From Reyranella sp. (GTDB lineage: Bacteria; Pseudomonadota; Alphaproteobacteria; Reyranellales; Reyranellaceae), in NCBI GenBank assembly GCA_019750135.1, contig JAIEOV010000046.1, positions 27,757-91,756 of the forward strand: a DNA stretch of 64,000 nucleotides. The letters run 5' to 3'. Numbering within the stretch: the stretch's first letter is position 1; each line of letters starts with the position of its first letter. The notes beneath the pieces are model-generated. The model was not told the DNA's origin, made no database searches, and was given only the letters and a program-made list of their open reading frames with translations. Both the position numbers and the translations under genes were made by a program. Below, one piece after another: positions 59,467 through 64,000 of this stretch.

Positions 59467-59865
59467 TCAATCCTCGATCGCCTCGACGCCCAGCCGCTCG
59501 AGATGCGCCAAGTGGTCCTTCATGGCCTTGAGCTGCTCGGGCGCGTGTCCCTGCCAATCGGTGACTTCGCCGACGATCCGGAGAGGATCGCGGGTGCGGT
59601 ACGACTTCGTCGGATTGCCCGGGAACTTCTTGTCGGTCAGGTTGGGATCGTCCTCGAACGGGCCGGTGGGCTCGACGATGTAGATCCGCCCTCGCCCCTC
59701 GCCCGACGCCAGCTCGGCGCCCCAGATGGCGGCATCCAGCATGGCGGTGAGGTAGACGTACGCCGCCTTCTTCCGTTTGCCGTAGTTGGAGGCGAAGCCG
59801 GCTCCGATCAGGTCGCCCTCTTTCAGGTCCGCCTTCGTGCCGTGGTAGAACGTTTGTGCCGTCAT
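59467..59865 (-). CDS. arr: Rifamycin ADP-ribosyltransferase Arr
   Basis: This 132-residue protein matches Arr end to end: FYHGTKADLKEGDLIGAGFASN, YVYLTAMLDAAIWGAELASG, GRGRIYIVEPTGPFEDDPNLTDKK, FPGNPTKSYRTRDPLRIVGEVTDWQGH. Arr enzymes transfer ADP-ribose from NAD+ to the C23 hydroxyl of rifamycins and inactivate them. The histidine of FYHGTK and the FPGNPTKSYR loop are the family hallmarks. The start at 59865 is preceded by GGAGGGG. Chromosomal arr genes occur in many environmental bacteria and need not indicate recent selection. It borders a gene-poor interval with repeats. Confidence 0.95.
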   Translation of the reverse strand: MTAQTFYHGTKADLKEGDLIGAGFASNYGKRKKAAYVYLTAMLDAAIWGAELASGEGRGRIYIVEPTGPFEDDPNLTDKKFPGNPTKSYRTRDPLRIVGEVTDWQGHAPEQLKAMKDHLAHLERLGVEAIED

Positions 59866-59887
59866 CGATCGATGGCCCCTCCGGAAA

Positions 59888-59924
59888 ACATTAGAGAGCA
59901 AAACTCTGGGTGCCGGCCGGGGCC
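59888..59924 (+). repeat. Direct repeat copy 1 upstream of arr
   Basis: A 37-base unit starting ACATTAGAGAGCAAAACTCT recurs at 60126-60163 with about 85 percent identity (ACATTCGAGAGCAAGACTCC). This copy lies in the 5' region of arr (24 bases upstream of its start). The two copies bracket about 200 bp that contain no gene. Confidence 0.6.
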
Positions 59925-60125
59925 ATACAGAGTTTTCTGCGCCCCCCGGCGAAACGGTTGAAAACATTGGCGAACCCGGCCGGCCGCGGCCCGCCCGGCC
60001 CAGCGGACGCGCACAGAGCGCGCCGGCGCCGGGCCGTGCGACGGAAATGCATCATATCCAACGATGAATAGAGCGATCGGTGCCAGGGGCGCCGATATGT
60101 TTACGCGTACGCGACGTGCAACACG

Positions 60126-60163
60126 ACATTCGAGAGCAAGACTCCGGGTGTCGGCCGGAGGCC
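60126..60163 (+). repeat. Direct repeat copy 2
   Basis: This is the second copy of the unit at 59888-59924, in the same orientation and 238 bp away, with substitutions at about six positions. A hairpin follows at 60178-60197. Confidence 0.6.
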
Positions 60164-60177
60164 TGGTGGACATAACG

Positions 60178-60197
60178 TTGGACACCGGAGTGTCCAA
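60178..60197. other. Hairpin TTGGACAC/GTGTCCAA
   Basis: TTGGACAC (60178-60185) and GTGTCCAA (60190-60197) form an 8-bp stem around CGGA. No T-run follows. It may be a regulator binding site or a structural element; no associated gene is clear. Confidence 0.5.
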
Positions 60198-60950
60198 TGT
60201 TCCGTCAGCGTTTCGCGCCGGTCGACCCTGCGCGGCGCGTCATTCGCAGCACTGCTGGGAGCGCGTGTGTTCGTTCGTCACCTCCGGGTGGTCCAAGTCG
60301 TCGTATCGATGCACCGTTCCGATCGGGTGAACGGACCGGCGCGTGTCTGCGTGCCTCGTCTCCGGAGACGTCGTCCGGACACGATGGCACTCATCGACGT
60401 CCCGCGCAGGATCGACAGGCCCGGTGACCCCCTTGGCGCCCCATCCGTATCCGGCTGCCGACCTGTGTGGGCCGGTCCGGACGCGATGAGGGTGGCTGTA
60501 GGCCCCACCGGCACTCGGGCGCATCCTTGATGCGTGGCCGAGGACTCTGGCCGCCCGCTGGTGGGCTTGTCGGCGGCCATCATGCCGATCCTCTCGAAGA
60601 ACATCGGTGGAGATAAGCCACAATATCCGGTGGCGAAGTCAACCCGTTGCGGGCACGGCACGAGCGACTCCGTGCTGGCAACGCAAGCAGCCGATGAAGC
60701 AGCGTGAAGGAATGAAGACATGACACCACCTGGCTTGTTCGAGGTCGTCCGCAGGGGCCAGAACTTTGCGCTCGGGAGTCAAGCATTCGTAGTGACAAGA
60801 AAAATCTAGCTACAGCATCACGTGAAAGGTCCGCGCCACGTCCTCCGTCGCGCGCTCGCGTCGGATCGCCACCGCGCAGGGCAAGGACGTCGCCAACGCA
60901 ATTTCAACCGTCGCGGCACGCCGTCGCCCGGCCGACGCGCGAGTGAAGAG

Positions 60951-61610
60951 CTAGCGCTCCAGATACGACGGGTGGCCTGTGGCCCACGCCAAGTGCATGC
61001 GTTTCCCCGATGGCAAAGTGAAGGAATGCAATTGGTCAGGCGCTGCCGTAAGCCCGAATAGCTTGGAAAAAAATGCAAAGTCCTCGAACCACTCGCCGGT
61101 CTTGGAGAAGGAATGAACGATCATTGCCGCTTCGTCGGTCTTGAAGCGATCCGCCTCGATCACGGCCGAGGCAGCACGATGCAGCAGTTGATACCGAAGT
61201 TTTGATGGCAATGGCTGCTTCAAGCCGAGCAGCTTGCACAGATGCGCCAAGCGCTCCGCTTTCCACAGAGAAGCGTCAGTCAGCCACTCTTGCATTGTCG
61301 GGCCAAAAGCCTCAGCGACCTTGCCCTCCACCGCGCATGCAATTGTGAGATCCTGCGAACGCACCAGGGCAAACAGATCGGTTTGGCTCGGGCGGGTACC
61401 GCCCGGTAGATCAACCTTATGTTCTGGGATCGCCAGCAGCAGCGTTGCACGTCCATTAAACAGTGCCGCGATCTCGGGAGGCAGTCCCTTCGCGTCCTCC
61501 CAACAGTGGGCCAGCGTTCGCGCTGAGTATCCCATCCGCCATTGCTTTTGCGGATCGGCGAGAAGTTCTTGCCAGCACGCTGGACCGAGAGTGGGCCGAT
61601 AGAGACTCAT
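60951..61610 (-). CDS. DUF6946-like hypothetical protein
   Basis: This 219-residue protein starts MSLYRPTLGPACWQELLADPQKQW and continues with the RMGYSARTLAHCWEDAKGLPPEI segment and LLLAIPEHKVDLPGG. Later phrases are QTDLFALVRSQDLTIACAVEG and LRYQLLHRAASAVIEADRF. This order fits the uncharacterised DUF6946 family. Acidic and lysine residues in TIACAVEGKVAEAFG and in IPEHK are reminiscent of nuclease cores, but that is speculation. The start at 61610 gives the family N-terminus. Codon usage is less GC-rich than that of neighbours, suggesting acquisition. Confidence 0.75.
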   Translation of the reverse strand: MSLYRPTLGPACWQELLADPQKQWRMGYSARTLAHCWEDAKGLPPEIAALFNGRATLLLAIPEHKVDLPGGTRPSQTDLFALVRSQDLTIACAVEGKVAEAFGPTMQEWLTDASLWKAERLAHLCKLLGLKQPLPSKLRYQLLHRAASAVIEADRFKTDEAAMIVHSFSKTGEWFEDFAFFSKLFGLTAAPDQLHSFTLPSGKRMHLAWATGHPSYLER

Positions 61611-61811
61611 AATCTTGCCCCCACAAGATTCGGGCTGCGGCGACCCAGTCGCCAACACCCGCACCGTAAGAACTCAGGCGTTTTGCGCAAGCGATCTTGC
61701 GCCTGCGATTGTCATAAGTATCGATCCAGAGAGAAGAAAGGCCCATCCCACCCATGACGGTGTTGCTGCGCTTGTGGGGCGGCGGACAAGTCGTCGTCCG
61801 CAGATGGTTTG
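61611..61811. other. Intergenic stretch with lower GC
   Basis: No gene is seen. A hairpin GCGCAAG-CGAT-CTTGCGC lies at 61685-61702 without a downstream T-run on either strand. The sequence is visibly richer in A and T than the rest of the window. Confidence 0.4.
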
Positions 61812-61964
61812 ATGCCTCGTCTTGTGAAACATCGCCGCCACGTTCCAAGGCCTCACCGCTTTGGAAGTGCTTATGTCGAAGTAGTTGCTGCAAAAGCCGA
61901 GTTGCTTGAGGTTGTCGCGAAGCTGCTGCGCCGCAAAGGGCGGTATGCGGTCGTGGGCATGTAG
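61812..61964 (+). CDS. Possible small protein, 50 residues
   Basis: A short frame from ATG 61812 encodes a basic N-terminus (PRLVKHRRHVPRPHRFG) and an amphipathic helix (AYVEVVAAKAELLEVVAKLL), then RRKGRYAVVGM. Helix regularity suggests coding, but there is no strong ribosome site and no family match. It may be a genuine microprotein or chance. Confidence 0.25.
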   Translation: MPRLVKHRRHVPRPHRFGSAYVEVVAAKAELLEVVAKLLRRKGRYAVVGM

Positions 61965-62036
61965 GCCAAGCGCTCTTCGCCTGCTCGGGTGAACGGACGG
62001 CGCGCTGATCCCGTGACAGGCAACGATGCTGTGCCG

Positions 62037-62558
62037 TCAGGGCGCATAACGGTTGAAGACGAAGTCGCGTCCTTTGACGATGGCATGGCAGGCGAAGCAG
62101 GCGTTATGCACCGCCTCGCTGGCGGGTTTCCCGGCGTCGAATTGCGCGTAGCCCCAGCCGCCGGTCGCTGCGTATTTGGTGGAATCCTTGACCATGAACT
62201 GAACGTTCGTCGGCGCCCCGGCGACGTGGGATTGCGGCTGGCCGAAAGCCTCCTTGCTTTCCGGCAACGGTTCGTAGGTCCAGGCGACGCGGGCAACGAT
62301 GGCGCCGTCCGGGTACGGCAGCGTCCCCTCCCGCGCGGCCTTGACCGCGATGTCGTTGCCCAGGATGGCGCGCAGATCGTTGAGCTTGCCGGCCTCGTGG
62401 GCGACCGAGATCAGCTTCCAGTCGCGATAGCCGGCGGGGATCCTGATGCCGAAGATCGGCGTGGCCTCGCCGTCGGCCTGTCCCAGCACCTGGGCCGTAC
62501 AGGCGACCAGGCCCGCCAGCACCGCGACCGACATCCGTACATAGACCAGCCATTTCAT
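62037..62558 (-). CDS. Cytochrome P460-family c-type haem protein
   Basis: The 173-residue protein has a signal peptide (RMSVAVLAGLVACTAQVLG) and a cytochrome P460 domain. Visible segments include GYRDWKLISVAHEAGKLNDL, NDIAVKAAREGTLPYPDGAI, and the C-terminal haem-binding site CFACH (Cys154 to His158), followed by FVFNRYAP. P460-type proteins bind haem c, sometimes with a lysine cross-link, and oxidise hydroxylamine. In non-nitrifiers they are cytochrome c'-beta-like NO or stress proteins. AGGAG seven bases before ATG 62558 supports the start. It is divergent from the CoxS-type gene by about 60 bp. Confidence 0.9.
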   Translation of the reverse strand: MKWLVYVRMSVAVLAGLVACTAQVLGQADGEATPIFGIRIPAGYRDWKLISVAHEAGKLNDLRAILGNDIAVKAAREGTLPYPDGAIVARVAWTYEPLPESKEAFGQPQSHVAGAPTNVQFMVKDSTKYAATGGWGYAQFDAGKPASEAVHNACFACHAIVKGRDFVFNRYAP

Positions 62559-62617
62559 GCGGCGACTCCTATAACTGACCAATTGTAAAGTTAACGCATA
62601 GCCCCTATTCTGACCCC

Positions 62618-63109
62618 ATGGTGGACCTCTTCCAGCATCAGCTCGACATCGTTCTCGAGATCAACGGCACCAGCCATCGTCTGACGGTGCCGGCGTCGGC
62701 CACCCTGCTCGACGTGCTGCGCGAGCGGCTGGACCTTTGCGGCACCAAGAAGGGCTGCGACCTCGGCACCTGCGGCGCGTGCACCGTGCTGGTCGACGGC
62801 CGGCGCGCCAATGCCTGCCTGATGCTGGCGGCGATGCAGGACGGAAAGCAGATTGCCACCATCGAGGGTGTGTCGCAGGACGGCGTGCTGCACCCATTGC
62901 AGCAGGCCTTTGTCGAGCACGACGCCCTGCAATGCGGCTACTGCACGCCGGGCCAGATCATGTCGGCGCTGGGCCTGATCGCCGAGGGCCGCACGAGCCT
63001 CGGAAAGGGCAGCGACGCCGAGATCGCCGAGCAGATGAGCGGCAACCTGTGCCGCTGCGGCGCCTATCCCAACATCGTCGCCGCCATCGCCCAGACGGCG
63101 CGGCGCTGA
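62618..63109 (+). CDS. Molybdenum hydroxylase small (2Fe-2S) subunit, CoxS/XdhC-like
   Basis: This 163-residue protein has two 2Fe-2S sites. The plant-ferredoxin-type site is in CGTKKGCDLGTCGACTVLVD plus Cys67; the C-terminal helical site is in ALQCGYCTPGQIM and GNLCRCGAYPNI. It transfers electrons between the Mo-pterin site and FAD in xanthine dehydrogenase/CO dehydrogenase family enzymes. The next gene encodes the FAD subunit. The catalytic Mo-binding large subunit is expected just beyond the right edge. Confidence 0.95.
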   Translation: MVDLFQHQLDIVLEINGTSHRLTVPASATLLDVLRERLDLCGTKKGCDLGTCGACTVLVDGRRANACLMLAAMQDGKQIATIEGVSQDGVLHPLQQAFVEHDALQCGYCTPGQIMSALGLIAEGRTSLGKGSDAEIAEQMSGNLCRCGAYPNIVAAIAQTARR

Positions 63110-63111
63110 CC

Positions 63112-64000
63112 ATGCAGCCGTTTGCCTATCATCGCGCGGCGAGTGAGAGCGCGGCGCTGGCGCTGGCCGCCGAGCATCCCGACGCGGCGTTCATCGCCGG
63201 CGGCACCGATTTGCTGCAGCTCGGCAAGCAGGGCGCGGCCGCGCCGGCGCGGCTGATCGACATCAGCCGCCTGCCCTTCGACCGCATCGAGCCGCAGCCC
63301 GACGCCGTCCGCATCGGCGCGCTGGCGCGCCTGGCCGAGGTCGCCAACCATCCCGCGGTCCGGCGCGACTGGCCGGCGCTGGCCCAGGCGATCGAGGCCA
63401 GCGCCTCGCCGCAGATACGCAATCTCGCGACGGTCGGCGGCAATCTCCTCCAGCGCACGCGCTGCGGCTACTTCCGCAGCCCCGACCTGCCCTGCAACAA
63501 GCGCCAGCCCGGCTCGGGCTGCGCCGCCCGCGACGGCGAGAACCGGCTGCATGCGATCTTCGGCGCGAGCGCGCACTGCGTGGCCACGCACGCCTCCGAC
63601 CTCGCGGTGGCACTGCTGGCGCTGGAGGCCCGCGTGCAGGTCCGCCACCACGACGCCGCGCGCGTGCTGCCGATCGCCGAGCTGTTCCGCCTGCCCGGCG
63701 ACACGCCTGAGCGCGACAGCGCGTTGGCGCTGGGCGAGCTGATCGTGGCCGTGGAGGTGCCGCGCAACGCGGGCCACCGGTCGGGCTATCTCAAGGTGCG
63801 CGACCGCGCGTCTTTCGAGTTCGCCGTGGTCTCGGTGGCGGTCGCCCTGGAGGTCGAGGGCGACACGATCCGCGCCGCGCGCCTGGCCGCCGGCGGCGTC
63901 GGCACGGTTCCGTGGCGCCTTGCGGCCAGCGAGGCGGCGCTGGCCGGCGCGCGGGTCGAGCCGGCGGCCTTCGCCGCAGCCGCGGCGCACGCCGCCGATG
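63112..64000 (+). CDS. Molybdenum hydroxylase FAD-binding medium subunit, partial
   Basis: The visible 296 residues match the CoxM/XdhB FAD-binding subunit: AFIAGGTDLLQLGKQG for FAD binding, PQIRNLATVGGNLLQRTRCGYFRS with the AT(V/I)GGN motif, and VRDRASFEFAVVSVAVALEV. The DLPCNKRQPGSGCAARDG insert, with two cysteines, is typical of the isoquinoline oxidoreductase/aldehyde oxidase branch (YagS-like). The stop lies beyond position 64000. It follows the small-subunit gene by two bases, in the usual small-medium-large order. Confidence 0.93.
   Translation, partial: MQPFAYHRAASESAALALAAEHPDAAFIAGGTDLLQLGKQGAAAPARLIDISRLPFDRIEPQPDAVRIGALARLAEVANHPAVRRDWPALAQAIEASASPQIRNLATVGGNLLQRTRCGYFRSPDLPCNKRQPGSGCAARDGENRLHAIFGASAHCVATHASDLAVALLALEARVQVRHHDAARVLPIAELFRLPGDTPERDSALALGELIVAVEVPRNAGHRSGYLKVRDRASFEFAVVSVAVALEVEGDTIRAARLAAGGVGTVPWRLAASEAALAGARVEPAAFAAAAAHAAD

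Larger units (their letters stand above)
59925..60950. other. Gene-poor interval between arr and the DUF6946-like gene
   Basis: About 1 kb without a gene I can support. Open frames exist in several phases, but none shows a ribosome site with recognisable protein sequence. The interval contains the second repeat copy (60126) and a hairpin at 60178-60197. Composition drifts toward lower GC in its right half. Such an interval next to a resistance gene is compatible with an insertion scar or an ageing island. Confidence 0.5.

Noticed and set aside
60205..60720. Several 60-150 codon frames in the arr-flanking interval
   Set aside because: No ribosome sites, no recognisable folds and frames on both strands of similar length; treated as non-coding.
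61685..61702. Hairpin GCGCAAG-CGAT-CTTGCGC as a terminator
   Set aside because: No T-run follows on either strand, and no gene ends just before it.
1..64000. CRISPR arrays, tRNA or rRNA genes, insertion-sequence transposases, prophage genes
   Set aside because: I looked for regular spacer repeats, tRNA-like cloverleaf ends, DDE/tyrosine recombinase motifs and phage structural proteins and recognised none. A covariance-model tRNA scan would settle the RNA genes.

Overview
The window is GC-rich chromosomal DNA (mostly in the mid-60s percent GC by eye) with densely packed genes, many 4-base ATGA start/stop overlaps, and no rRNA, tRNA, CRISPR array, integrase or transposase that I can recognise. 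The gene set (orphan Bug/TctC solute receptors, several amidases and amidohydrolases, DUF808, LLM monooxygenase, CoxS/CoxM-type oxidoreductase subunits, class III extradiol dioxygenase) fits a metabolically versatile soil or water alphaproteobacterium, for example Rhodospirillales/Reyranella-like or Bradyrhizobium-like. That placement is inference, not a match to a reference.

Left part (1-12.6 kb): the end of a DUF892 gene; an arsR-AHSA1 pair with a strong promoter embedded between two palindromic operators; msrB-msrA; a Gfo/Idh/MocA-type oxidoreductase carrying an N-terminal tandem domain and a compensated double frameshift; a RibD/DHFR-like protein; an orphan Bug receptor; a stand-alone nucleotidyl cyclase; and an animal-type haem peroxidase with a companion protein facing a BTAD/TPR regulator.

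Middle part (12.6-37.7 kb): secreted and hydrolytic enzymes (amidohydrolases, two amidases, a beta-lactamase-fold esterase, an alpha/beta hydrolase), DUF808, a 14-repeat TPR protein, and a 1067-residue membrane protein with a protein-glutaminase-like catalytic domain. A DyP peroxidase here ends in an encapsulin cargo-loading peptide, but no encapsulin gene is nearby. A TetR/methyltransferase pair and DinB follow, then a zone of gene decay (siderophore-interacting protein and VOC remnants) around a MerA-like flavoprotein and a GFA protein.

Right part (37.8-64 kb): an 870-residue protein with three separate SAM-methyltransferase domains; a seven-gene catabolic operon (quinone oxidoreductase, enoyl-CoA hydratase, acyl-CoA ligase, MaoC, LLM monooxygenase, amidohydrolase, SDR); a second catabolic cluster with an extradiol dioxygenase encoded in B-then-A order, a MetE-like protein, an HpcH aldolase, an SDR and a GST; a GlxA-type regulator followed by MDR, HD, MFS and cupin genes; a rifamycin ADP-ribosyltransferase (arr) beside about 2 kb of gene-poor, repeat-containing DNA; and a cytochrome P460 gene divergent from CoxS/CoxM-type genes that run off the right edge.

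The two catabolic clusters together could take an aromatic or acyl substrate through CoA activation, monooxygenation, ring cleavage and aldol cleavage. The substrate cannot be read from the sequence.
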